This document shows, one piece after another, positions 46,778 to 54,777 of a stretch of DNA of 64,000 nucleotides (the stretch's first letter is position 1; each line of letters starts with the position of its first letter). Origin of the DNA: Sphingomonadaceae bacterium (GTDB taxonomy: Bacteria > Pseudomonadota > Alphaproteobacteria > Sphingomonadales > Sphingomonadaceae). The stretch is taken from the NCBI GenBank assembly GCA_027533105.1, contig JAPZTW010000002.1, forward strand, positions 62,001-126,000, read 5' to 3'. A program made the position numbers and the translations under genes. The notes beneath the pieces were generated by a model. It saw only the letters and a list, made by a program, of their open reading frames with translations. It was not told the origin of the DNA and did no database searches.

Positions 46778-47953
46778 TTAAGGTGGCGTTAGCCGCGTAG
46801 ATGCCCGTGGCCAGAGGATTCCCGCAATCGCCAGCAGGGCCGCCGCCCAATGTACTGCGGGACCGATCATGCCCGCGATCACGGCACATCCGGCCAGCAG
46901 CACCACCAGCGCGCGGTCTTCCAGCCAGGCGGTCCAGCCTGCGGGTACCGCGCGGGGCACCAGGCGGAGCAGCACCAGCAGCATCAGCGGGGGAAAGAAC
47001 CGGTCGTGCTGCGGCTGCCATGGCTGGAGCGGTTCGGCCCAGGCCAGCAAGGCGACCAGCACGGCATCGCTGGCCCAGCCATAGGCCGTGTGCCACGACC
47101 AGCGGGTCTCCTGCCCCGGCCCAGTGCGGCTTTCGATCCGGGCCAGTAACGCGGCCGCTTCAGCGCAGATCCACCCAAACCCGGCACCAATCAGGCCGAG
47201 GCCAGGGAACCCGAACCACCCGGCGAACAGCGCCAGGAAAAGCAAGGTACCCGCGCCAATGCCGACCAGCCGGGTACCGCTGCCGGCATGCAGCAGGGCC
47301 GGGCCGAAACTGCGGACCATCACCTGGGCCAGCCAGCGCGAAGGATTGAACGGCAAGGTCTGCGCGGTACGGCTGCGGATCCACAGCGGCTCCAGCGCGT
47401 GGGCTTCAGCTTCGCTGCGGACCAGTGACCAGAAGCCCCGCCCACTGGTTCCGCCCGCTACCATTGCCGTTGATGGCAAGGCCCGCTGGCTGATGCCAGC
47501 CTGCAAGGCAATCCGCATCAGCGCCGAAAAGGCATCGCAATCGGCGGGGAGATCGGCCAGCCGTTCGATCAGGCGACCGGGAATGCGCAAGGCGCCGCCG
47601 CTGGCCAGCAGCGCATCGATCCGCTCGAATCCGGCGTCCAGCCCGACCTCGACCGGCTGGACCAGCACTGCCGAGCCCTGTCCCAGAAGCTCCTGCGCCG
47701 TATCGACCGAGGCGAACAGGCCGTCAGCCAGCGCGAAGAGCTCGTCGGTCGAGGTGAGTTGTCCCAACAGTCCGCGCGGTCCCGCGATCACCTGGAACCG
47801 CGCGCCTCCGCGTTCGGCGGCGTGCTGCAGGGCCAGGGCATCGGCAGTCATGCCGGGCGCGAGACAAAAGATCCGCTCTGCGCCCAGCTCCAGGGCCACT
47901 GCCAATTGCTCCTGCGCCACGGAAATCCCGCCCACGCGCAAGGCACCGCGCAC
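46778..47953 (-). CDS. Unknown protein with soluble N-terminal domain and C-terminal membrane region
   Basis: About 391 aa from GTG 47953. Residues 1-215 form a soluble alpha/beta domain (ERIFCLAPGMTADALALQHAAERGGARF; LVQPVEVGLDAGFERIDALLASGGA). Residues 228-391 hold about five membrane helices (LVGIGAGTLLFLALFAGWFGFPG; ALVVLLAGCAVIAGMI). The frame stays open about 14 codons further upstream (LLAALISLLDSTGT) with plausible protein sequence but no ATG, GTG or TTG, so the true start may be a CTG or ATT near 47995. The fold resembles nucleotidyltransferase plus CDP-alcohol-transferase arrangements only loosely; I make no functional call. Confidence 0.68.
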   Translation of the reverse strand: MRGALRVGGISVAQEQLAVALELGAERIFCLAPGMTADALALQHAAERGGARFQVIAGPRGLLGQLTSTDELFALADGLFASVDTAQELLGQGSAVLVQPVEVGLDAGFERIDALLASGGALRIPGRLIERLADLPADCDAFSALMRIALQAGISQRALPSTAMVAGGTSGRGFWSLVRSEAEAHALEPLWIRSRTAQTLPFNPSRWLAQVMVRSFGPALLHAGSGTRLVGIGAGTLLFLALFAGWFGFPGLGLIGAGFGWICAEAAALLARIESRTGPGQETRWSWHTAYGWASDAVLVALLAWAEPLQPWQPQHDRFFPPLMLLVLLRLVPRAVPAGWTAWLEDRALVVLLAGCAVIAGMIGPAVHWAAALLAIAGILWPRASTRLTPP

Positions 47954-48071
47954 GGTGCCGGTGCTATCGAGCAGTGAAATCAGGGCGGCAAGCAGGCGCG
48001 GTCTCCGCTACGGCAAGGGAGGCAAGCCGCGCGTTCTACCGGCAAGGCCGGGCACAAACAAGCGCCGGGGC

Positions 48072-48374
48072 TCAGCCCGCGGCGTAGTTGTCGAGAAAGG
48101 TCCGAATCTGGCGCACGACCACCGGATCGCCGGGGGCGGCATCGAGCGCATCTTCCGCCAGCGACATCAGCGGATCAGCATGGAAGCTGGCGGCCAAGCC
48201 CTTGATCCGCAGCGCGGTGATCTGCCAGTTGCCATCGCAACGCGCCCGCCCCAGCAGGTCAACCTGTCGGGAAAGGCTTTCGATGAATGCCTCGCGCAGC
48301 TCGGAAAACAGCTGTGCGTCATCCCCCGCCGCAGCGGCCAGGGTGGCATCGAGGGCTCCTGCTTCATAGGCCAT
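48072..48374 (-). CDS. Hpt-like small protein without the phosphoacceptor histidine
   Basis: A 100-aa helical protein that reads like a histidine phosphotransfer domain: acidic first helix (AAAAGDDAQLFSELREAFIESL), then the core helix TALRIKGLAASFHADPLMSLAEDALDA. In Hpt domains this core is xAHxLKGxAxxxG; here the phosphorylated His is Leu55, while the Lys58-Gly59 pair is kept. It opens the minus-strand cluster with the 391-aa membrane protein, the helical protein and the His-less kinase. ATG 48374 is divergent from the coiled-coil gene across 70 bp that contain a DnaA box. Confidence 0.72.
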   Translation of the reverse strand: MAYEAGALDATLAAAAGDDAQLFSELREAFIESLSRQVDLLGRARCDGNWQITALRIKGLAASFHADPLMSLAEDALDAAPGDPVVVRQIRTFLDNYAAG

Positions 48375-48399
48375 GATCGGGGTGAATAACGGCAAGGGG

Positions 48400-48420
48400 T
48401 TAAACTCGGGTTTATCCACA
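48400..48420 (+). promoter_or_regulatory. CtrA-like motif overlapping a perfect DnaA box
   Basis: TTAA-N7-TTTA at 48400-48414 matches the CtrA consensus TTAA-N7-TTAA with one change and also contains the palindrome TAAAC-N4-GTTTA. TTATCCACA at 48412-48420 is an exact DnaA box. Both sit in the 70-bp divergent spacer between the Hpt-like and coiled-coil genes and share bases 48412-48414, so the two proteins could not easily bind together. It may tie this locus to the cell cycle (inference). Confidence 0.45.
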
Positions 48421-48444
48421 GCCCAAACATGGTAAACAGCTGGA

Positions 48445-51027
48445 ATGACCAGGGGATCAAAGATCGTGGCGATCGATGCGGCCGAGCCGCAGGACGCGCC
48501 TGTCGCCGAACAAGCCGAGGCAGGCGCCGAAGCACCGCTGGCGCTGGAGGGCGATTGGGCCGAAGACCTGCCCGCCCCGCGCCGTGCCCGCTGGCCGCTT
48601 GCCCTGGCGATCCTCTCTATGCTGGCCATTGCTGGCTGGACCGCGCTGTTCGCCTTGGCCAACCTGCCCGCAATCCAGCGCGGCGGAACCGTGGCCGAAT
48701 GGTCCGCCTGGATCCGCGACTGGTCATTGCCGGTCCTGCTGATTGCCATGGCCTGGCTGCTGGCCATGCGCAATAGCCGCCGCGAAGCCGATCGCTTTGC
48801 CGATGTCGCCCAGTCCCTGGCGCGCGAATCCGCCGCGCTTGAGGAAAGGCTGAGCCGGGTCAACGGCGAGCTCAGCCTTGCCCGTGAATTCATCGCGGCT
48901 CAGTCGCGCGATCTCGAATCGCTGGGCCGCGTCGCCACCGAACGCCTGTCCGAACATGCCGGCCAGCTGGCCAGCCTTGTCGCGGACAATGGTACCAGGG
49001 TGGAAACATTGGGCACAGTCAGCGCCGCCGCGCTCGAAAACATGGAGAAGCTGCGCGGCCAGCTGCCGGTGATTGCCAGCTCGGCCAAGGATGTGACGAA
49101 CACCATCGCCGCCGCCGGTCGCACCGCCCATTCCCAGATCGAAGACCTGATCGCCGGGTTCAACAAGCTCAACCAGTTCGGCCAGGCCAGCGACCGACAG
49201 GTCGCGGCCCTCAGCGCGCGGGTCGATGCGGCGATTGCCGAGTTCACCCGTCAGGCCGAGCAGCTCGATCAGATCGCGACCGCCCGTTTTGCTGCCCTGG
49301 CCGAGCGCGGCGAAGCCTTCCGCAGCGAGCTGGACGGAGCGGAAGTTGCCGCCCTCGCCGCGATCCGCACCCGCGCCAATGCCCTGGCCGAGGAACTGAC
49401 GACGGTCCGCGCCGCGCTGGACGAAGCCGAAGCCGAAAGCCTGACCTCGCTGCGGGCGCGGCTGGGGGCGATCCGCGACGAAGGCGCCGCGATTGGCCGG
49501 TCCCTGCGCGAGGCGGAAGCGGGCGCGCTTGAGGCCTGGCAGAATGCCACCACCCGGCTGGTCGATGACCTGCGCGCGGCGATTACCCAGGTGGGCGAGA
49601 TCGACCAGAAGGCCCTCGATTCCGCGCGTCACCGCCTGGCCGAGCTGGCCAAGGAGGCCGAGGAAGTCGACAGCCGACTGGTTGAACGTGACCGCCTGTT
49701 CGCCGCCGAGCTGGAAAAGCGCCGCGAAGATCTGGCTTCGCGCCATGCCGAATTCGGCGAAACGCTGAAGGCGCAACTGGCCGAGCTGGACGAAGTGCTG
49801 GCCGCGCGCCGGGGCGAACAGGAACAGCGCGCTGCCCAGGTGGTGGCGCACACGGCCGAGATTGCAGCCCAGCTCGACGTGTTCGCTGCCCGGATCGGCG
49901 AGGCCCGCGATCAAGGCGCCTCTGCGCAGAACGAGCTGTCGGCCGCTCTCGCCACCCTGGCCGAACGGCTTGCCGCCAGCCGCGAGGCCCTGGCCGGGAC
50001 CGACCGCGCAGTGGCCGAACTGACCGACAATTCGGTCCGCCTGCTCGAACTGATCCAGGCCAGCGTCACGCATACCCAGACCGAACTGCCCGCCGCGATG
50101 GGTGCGGGCGAGGCCAAGCTGGCCGAGATCGAGGCGCGCACCCTGGCGCTGCGCGATACGGTGAGCGAGGCCGAGGCCAAGGGCGAAGGGCTGGCGGTGC
50201 ACGTTGCCCGAGCCGAGGAACTGCTCCAGTCCCTTGCCGCCCGCACCGAGAAGCAGGCCGGCGCCCTGGGCGCCATGCAGCAGACCCTGGCGGCCACCCG
50301 CGGCGAAAGCCTGGCCCTGGCCGAACAGGCCCAGGCCGAGCTCAAGAGCGCGATCGAAGCGTTGGAAGGCCGCGCCCGCGAGGCCGTGACCGATCTGGAA
50401 AGCTCCAGCGCGGCGGCCGTGAGCGCACTTGCCGCACGATTGGCCGAGGAAAGCGGCGCGGCCATCGACGCGGCCATGCGTGCCCGTGCCAGCGAGGCGG
50501 CGGAACAGCTGGAGCTTGCCGCCGTCAAGGCCTCGGGCATCAGCCGCGAAGCCGCGATCCAGCTGCGCGACCAGCTGGCCAAGGTCAACGAACTGGCCGG
50601 CAATCTCGAGCGGCGGGTGGCCCAGGCCCGCAGCCGTGCGGAAGAGCAGGTCGACAACGATTTCGCCCGCCGCGTCGCGCTGATTACCGAGGCGCTCAAT
50701 TCAAACGCGATCGACATTGCCCGCGCGCTGGACGCCGATGTGGCCGACACGGCCTGGGCAGCCTACCTGCGCGGTGACCGGGGCGTGTTCACGCGCAGGG
50801 CGACCCGCCTGCTGGAACCGGCCGAAGCCAAGGCGATTTCCCGCCTGTTCCAGGACGAGCCGGGCTTCCGCGAGCATGTCAGCCGCTACATCCACGATTT
50901 CGAGGCCATGCTGCGCCAGTTGCTGTCCACCCGCGATGGACACGCGCTGGGCGTGACCATGCTGAGCAGCGACATGGGCAAGCTTTACGTGGCACTGGCC
51001 CAGGCGATCGAACGCCTGCGCAACTGA
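48445..51027 (+). CDS. Two-TM, long coiled-coil protein (TipN-like architecture)
   Basis: An 860-aa protein. After an acidic N-terminus come two membrane helices (about 50-72 and 92-108), then a roughly 600-residue Ala/Glu/Arg-rich coiled coil (about 110-715). A distinct conserved-looking C-terminal domain follows (NDFARRVALITEALNSNAI, AWAAYLRGDRGVFTRRATRLL, FREHVSRYIHDFEAMLRQLL). This plan, two N-terminal TM helices plus a very long coiled coil in about 880 aa, is that of the Caulobacter pole-marker TipN, but no homology can be shown by eye. It is probably a structural or polarity factor. Confidence 0.72.
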   Translation: MTRGSKIVAIDAAEPQDAPVAEQAEAGAEAPLALEGDWAEDLPAPRRARWPLALAILSMLAIAGWTALFALANLPAIQRGGTVAEWSAWIRDWSLPVLLIAMAWLLAMRNSRREADRFADVAQSLARESAALEERLSRVNGELSLAREFIAAQSRDLESLGRVATERLSEHAGQLASLVADNGTRVETLGTVSAAALENMEKLRGQLPVIASSAKDVTNTIAAAGRTAHSQIEDLIAGFNKLNQFGQASDRQVAALSARVDAAIAEFTRQAEQLDQIATARFAALAERGEAFRSELDGAEVAALAAIRTRANALAEELTTVRAALDEAEAESLTSLRARLGAIRDEGAAIGRSLREAEAGALEAWQNATTRLVDDLRAAITQVGEIDQKALDSARHRLAELAKEAEEVDSRLVERDRLFAAELEKRREDLASRHAEFGETLKAQLAELDEVLAARRGEQEQRAAQVVAHTAEIAAQLDVFAARIGEARDQGASAQNELSAALATLAERLAASREALAGTDRAVAELTDNSVRLLELIQASVTHTQTELPAAMGAGEAKLAEIEARTLALRDTVSEAEAKGEGLAVHVARAEELLQSLAARTEKQAGALGAMQQTLAATRGESLALAEQAQAELKSAIEALEGRAREAVTDLESSSAAAVSALAARLAEESGAAIDAAMRARASEAAEQLELAAVKASGISREAAIQLRDQLAKVNELAGNLERRVAQARSRAEEQVDNDFARRVALITEALNSNAIDIARALDADVADTAWAAYLRGDRGVFTRRATRLLEPAEAKAISRLFQDEPGFREHVSRYIHDFEAMLRQLLSTRDGHALGVTMLSSDMGKLYVALAQAIERLRN

Positions 51028-51051
51028 TCACAGAAATCCGCGGCTACCAAA

Positions 51052-51068
51052 CTGTCGCTTGCCGACAG
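51052..51068. terminator. Hairpin between convergent coiled-coil gene and kup
   Basis: CTGTCG (51052-51057) and CGACAG (51063-51068) form a 6-bp stem with a 5-nt CTTGC loop, 24 bp after the coiled-coil gene stop and 20 bp from the kup stop. There is no clear T tract, so support is moderate. Confidence 0.4.
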
Positions 51069-51087
51069 GGCTAGCGCAGCTCTGCGG

Positions 51088-53049
51088 CTAGATTTCGACC
51101 TGGCTGCCCAGTTCGACCACCCGGTTGGTGGGCAGGCGGAAGAATTCCATCGCGCTGGCCGCATTGCGCAGCATCCAGGCGAACAGCTTTTCCCGCCACA
51201 GCGCCATGCCCGGCTTGGCCGAGGGGAGCAGGGTCTGGCGCGACAGGAAGAAGCTGGTCTTCATCATGTCGAACGGCCCGCCGCAGATATCCGCGCGCTT
51301 GAGGGCATCGGGCACGTCGGTTTCCTCAAGGAAGCCATAGCGCAGGCTCATCCGGTAGAAGCCCTGGCCCAGGTCCTTGACGCTGCACCGCTCGGCCTCA
51401 TCGACATAAGGCACGTCCTGGATCGCCACGGTGAGGATCACCACGCGTTCGTGCAGCACCTTGTTGTGCTTGATGTTGTGGAGCAACGCCGAAGGGACGC
51501 CGGCCGCAGTGGAGGCCATGAAGATCGCCGTCCCGGGCACGCGCGTGGCGCTCGAATGGGCGCTCTTGGCGAAGACTTCCATCGGGATGGAGCCTTCGGC
51601 CATCGAAGCCCGCATCAGCGCGCGGCCGCGCGACCACGAGGTAAGCAGGGTAAAGATCGCCAGACCGATCACCAGGGGTACCCAGCCGCCATAGGGTACC
51701 TTGAGCAGGTTGGCACCAAGGTAGGCCATGTCGACCGCACAGAAGACCGCAACCAGCGGCGCGGCCTTCCACCAGGGCCAGCGCCACAGGCTGACCAGCA
51801 CGGCGGCGAGCAGGATCGTATCGATGAACATCGCGCCCGTCACCGCGATGCCATAGGCGGCGGCAAGGTTGCTCGATGAACGGAAGAACAGAACCAGCAA
51901 CAGCACCATGATCATCAGACCCCAGTTCACCACCGGGATATAGATCTGACCGGCGGTCGAGGCGCTGGTGTGCTTGATCTGCATGCGCGGCATGAAACCG
52001 AGCTGGATCGCCTGCTGGGTCAGGCTGAAGGCCCCCGAAATCACGGCCTGGCTGGCAATGATCGTGGCCAGCAGTGCCAGCACCACGACCGGCAGCTGGA
52101 TCGCCGCCGGGATCATCAGGAAGAAGGGATCCTTGATCAGCGCATAGGCCGCCTCGGGCGTGGGCTGCGAGAGGACCATCGCCCCTTGTCCCATGTAATT
52201 GAGCATCAGCGCCGGCAGCACAAAGGTCAGCCAGCTGAGTCCGATCGGCTTTCGTCCGAAATGACCCATGTCGGCATAAAGCGCCTCGGCCCCGGTTACG
52301 GCAAGCACGACGCTGCCCATGGCTACAAAGGCGCGGAACCCATCGGTGATGAAGAACTGCACCGCGTTCAGCGGGTTGAGCGTTTCCAGCACGATGCCCG
52401 GCATGGCGGACAGATGCATCAAGCCCAGCCCGGCCAGGGTCGCGAAATAGACCAGCATGATCGGGCCGAACAACCGCCCCACCCGCTCCGTCCCGCGCGA
52501 CTGGATCGCGAACAGGCAGACCAGGATGGCGATAGCGATAGGCACAATCCACGCCTTGAAGCCGGGGTGCACATATTGCAGGCCCTCGGTGGCGGATAGC
52601 ACCGACATGGCCGGGGTGATCATCGAATCGCCATAGAACAGCGCCGTGGCGAACACCCCCAGCAACACGAAGGGTGCGGCCCATTTGCGCCCGCGCGACT
52701 TGCGGTTGATCAGCGCCAGCAGGGCCAGGCTGCCGCCCTCGCCCTTGTTATCGGCCTTCATGATCGTGAGGACGTACTTGAACGTCACCACGATCATCAT
52801 TGACCAGAACACCAGGCTGAGCACGCCGTGGATGTGGACTGGATCGACCTGGATTCCCGGCACGCCGTGATGCGAGGCAAAGGTTTCGCGGAAGGCGTAA
52901 AGCGGGCTGGTGCCGATGTCGCCGAACACCACGCCGACCGCGCCGATCGCCAGCTTGACGACGCCGCCCTGGGCATGACCGCTGCTGTGGCCGTGCTGAT
53001 GCGCAAACCGCGCCGCAGCTTCACCGTCGGTCTTGTCGGAACTGCTCAT
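51088..53049 (-). CDS. kup: KUP-family potassium uptake protein
   Basis: A 653-aa transporter with about 12 membrane helices and a C-terminal cytoplasmic domain. The family motif is [22 protein letters not shown] (residues 35-56); other landmarks are [34 protein letters not shown] and NYMGQGA. The N-terminus is His-rich ([15 protein letters not shown]), which may bind metal but is not a family feature. It imports K+, probably with H+. Confidence 0.96.
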   Translation of the reverse strand: MSSSDKTDGEAAARFAHQHGHSSGHAQGGVVKLAIGAVGVVFGDIGTSPLYAFRETFASHHGVPGIQVDPVHIHGVLSLVFWSMMIVVTFKYVLTIMKADNKGEGGSLALLALINRKSRGRKWAAPFVLLGVFATALFYGDSMITPAMSVLSATEGLQYVHPGFKAWIVPIAIAILVCLFAIQSRGTERVGRLFGPIMLVYFATLAGLGLMHLSAMPGIVLETLNPLNAVQFFITDGFRAFVAMGSVVLAVTGAEALYADMGHFGRKPIGLSWLTFVLPALMLNYMGQGAMVLSQPTPEAAYALIKDPFFLMIPAAIQLPVVVLALLATIIASQAVISGAFSLTQQAIQLGFMPRMQIKHTSASTAGQIYIPVVNWGLMIMVLLLVLFFRSSSNLAAAYGIAVTGAMFIDTILLAAVLVSLWRWPWWKAAPLVAVFCAVDMAYLGANLLKVPYGGWVPLVIGLAIFTLLTSWSRGRALMRASMAEGSIPMEVFAKSAHSSATRVPGTAIFMASTAAGVPSALLHNIKHNKVLHERVVILTVAIQDVPYVDEAERCSVKDLGQGFYRMSLRYGFLEETDVPDALKRADICGGPFDMMKTSFFLSRQTLLPSAKPGMALWREKLFAWMLRNAASAMEFFRLPTNRVVELGSQVEI

Positions 53050-53138
53050 CGATGCGCCCCAATCCCGGACAGACTCACCTGCCCCCGTGCCGCAAGGCTC
53101 GCGCCCTTAGCAGCGCCGCCCGTCCCCGGCAAACGACT

Positions 53139-53819
53139 TCAACGACTTGCCCCTGGCTGGTTTGGGCCGGCCTGGGCGGCCTGGCGCGCGGCCTGCATGG
53201 CGATGAATGCGTCGAGCCGCGCCAGCCGTTCGGCCAGGTCCGCCCGCCACGGCGCATCAGCCGGGCTGCGGGCCAGCAGATCGGCCCAGAGCCGCCGGCC
53301 TTCGGCCAGCTTGCCCGACTGGATCAGCGCCAGCCCCAGGAAGAACGGCGGCCCGGGATGAGTCGGATCGGCCTGCGCCGCGCGCCCCAGCGAATAGAGC
53401 GCGGCCGGGGTCAGCGTGCCTTCGGCATGGCCGACCAGCGCATTGCCCAGCGCCAGCCAGGCATCGGCATCCTGCGGGTTCTTTTCCACCGCTCCCAGGA
53501 TGACGCCGGCAGCATCGCCAAACTGGCCATTGCGAGCCAGGGCATCGCCAATCACCAACCACCGGTTGAGCCCCTCGCCGCTGGCCTGCGCCTCGGCCAG
53601 CTGTTGACGCGCCTCGACCAGCGCGGCACCGCTTTTGGCCGATTGCTGCGCCGCTTCCTTGGGCGCGCCGGGCAGGCTGGGCGAGGCTTGCAGGGCATAG
53701 CCCGCAATCCCGACAAGCAGCGCGGCACCCACCGCCTCCCAGCCGACGCGCGGCGCGCGCAGGGCCAGAATCAGGCCAAAGGTGGCCAGCGCGAACAGGA
53801 TCACCATCACCCAGGTCAT
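53139..53819 (-). CDS. TPR cytochrome c biogenesis factor (CcmI/CycH-like)
   Basis: A 226-aa protein with two N-terminal membrane helices (MVILFALATFGLILALRAP; AVGAALLVGIAGYAL), then TPR-like helices (LIGDALARNGQFGDAAGVILGAVEKNPQDADAWLALGNALVG; PFFLGLALIQSGKLAEGRRLW). In the Ccm pathway CcmI/CycH proteins present apocytochrome c to CcmF/CcmH. It overlaps the CcmH gene by 4 bp and is the last gene of the ccm run. It is shorter than full-length CycH (about 400 aa). Confidence 0.85.
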   Translation of the reverse strand: MTWVMVILFALATFGLILALRAPRVGWEAVGAALLVGIAGYALQASPSLPGAPKEAAQQSAKSGAALVEARQQLAEAQASGEGLNRWLVIGDALARNGQFGDAAGVILGAVEKNPQDADAWLALGNALVGHAEGTLTPAALYSLGRAAQADPTHPGPPFFLGLALIQSGKLAEGRRLWADLLARSPADAPWRADLAERLARLDAFIAMQAARQAAQAGPNQPGASR

Positions 53820-54232
53820 GCGCCATCTCCCTTGCGCAGCCGCCGTCGCAGGACCAGGCCGATCGCTGCCAGCAGGACCAGCGGGATCGCATAGAGCGGC
53901 CAGGTCAGCGGCGTGACCCGCGGTGCGTAGCTCACATAATCGCCATAACGCTCGACCAGCCAGGCGCGGATCGCCTCGGGATCTTCACCCGCAGCGATCC
54001 GTTCGCGCACCAGGCTGCGCATGTCGCCGGCCATCGGTGCGTCGGAATCGGCGATCGACTGGCTCTGGCACTTGAGGCAGCGCAGGGTCAGCATCAGCGC
54101 ATGGGCCTTGGCCTCCTGCGCCGCGTCGGGCAACTGGACATTGGCATAGGGCGCGGGCGGAACAGCGTCCTGCGCCGACAGTGGCGCGGCGAACAGGGCC
54201 AGAGCGGCCAGGAGGAACCAGGCTCGTGTCAC
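53816..54232 (-). CDS. ccmH: Cytochrome c maturation protein CcmH
   Basis: A 138-aa protein with signal peptide (FLLAALALFAAPLSA), the thiol-reducing motif LRCLKC (C52, C55) in TLRCLKCQSQSIADSDA, the helical bundle DMRSLVRERIAAGEDPEAIRAWLVERYGDYVSYAP and a C-terminal membrane helix. It reduces apocytochrome heme-binding cysteines with CcmG. It is coupled by 4-bp overlaps to ccmG and the TPR gene. Confidence 0.96.
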   Translation of the reverse strand: MTRAWFLLAALALFAAPLSAQDAVPPAPYANVQLPDAAQEAKAHALMLTLRCLKCQSQSIADSDAPMAGDMRSLVRERIAAGEDPEAIRAWLVERYGDYVSYAPRVTPLTWPLYAIPLVLLAAIGLVLRRRLRKGDGA

Positions 54233-54777
54233 GATCCCACCTCCTTCAGCTTTTCGCGCAGCAGGGCCACATGTTCGGGGCGGATTTCGCCGATATGCTG
54301 ATAGCGGATCGTGCCCTGACCATCGATCACGAAGGTTTCCGGCACCCCCGACGAGCCAATGCCAAGCTGCACCTCGCTACGATCATCGGCCCCGATCCGG
54401 GTAAAGGGATTGCCGTGGCGGGCAAGGAAGGCGGCCACGTCCTCGGGCCGGTCACGGATTGCCACGCCGACGATCTCTACGCCTTCAGCCTGCAGCGTCG
54501 CGAGTTGCGGTGCCTCGACCGCACAGGGCAGGCACCAGCTGGCAAAGACATTGAGCAGGCGAGGCTTGCCGTCGGCCAGGTCGGACCGCGCCAGCCCGGG
54601 TCGCTCGGGCACGGCGGCGCGCAGGGTGAACTGCGGCAAGGGCTTGCCGATCATCGCGCTTTCCACCTCGCGCTGGGCGGGCCGAAACAGGCCCGACATC
54701 GCGAGACCGGCAAAGCCGACGAACAGCACCAGCGGCAGCCACAGCGTCCAGCGGGAAGGCGGCTTGATCTCGCTCAT
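54229..54777 (-). CDS. ccmG: Thiol:disulfide interchange protein CcmG/DsbE
   Basis: A 182-aa membrane-anchored thioredoxin-like protein. It has one N-terminal helix (WTLWLPLVLFVGFAGLAMSG) and the active site WCLPC (C82, C85) in NVFASWCLPCAVEAP. The CcmG-specific region GVAIRDRPEDVAAFLARHGNPF and cis-Pro GVPETFVID are present. It passes reducing equivalents to CcmH in the periplasm. Overlaps of 4 bp lie on both sides. Confidence 0.96.
   Translation of the reverse strand: MSEIKPPSRWTLWLPLVLFVGFAGLAMSGLFRPAQREVESAMIGKPLPQFTLRAAVPERPGLARSDLADGKPRLLNVFASWCLPCAVEAPQLATLQAEGVEIVGVAIRDRPEDVAAFLARHGNPFTRIGADDRSEVQLGIGSSGVPETFVIDGQGTIRYQHIGEIRPEHVALLREKLKEVGS

Noticed and set aside
48375..48893. Upstream extension of the Hpt-like frame to 48893
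   Set aside because: It would run antisense through the start of the coiled-coil gene and the DnaA/CtrA region, and the translation there is Ser/Arg low complexity; the ATG at 48374 gives a sensible 100-aa domain.
48724..50202. 492-codon open frame opposite the coiled-coil gene
   Set aside because: It is Gly/Gln-rich antisense with no signal peptide or motif; the plus-strand frame has a consistent coiled-coil pattern over its whole length.
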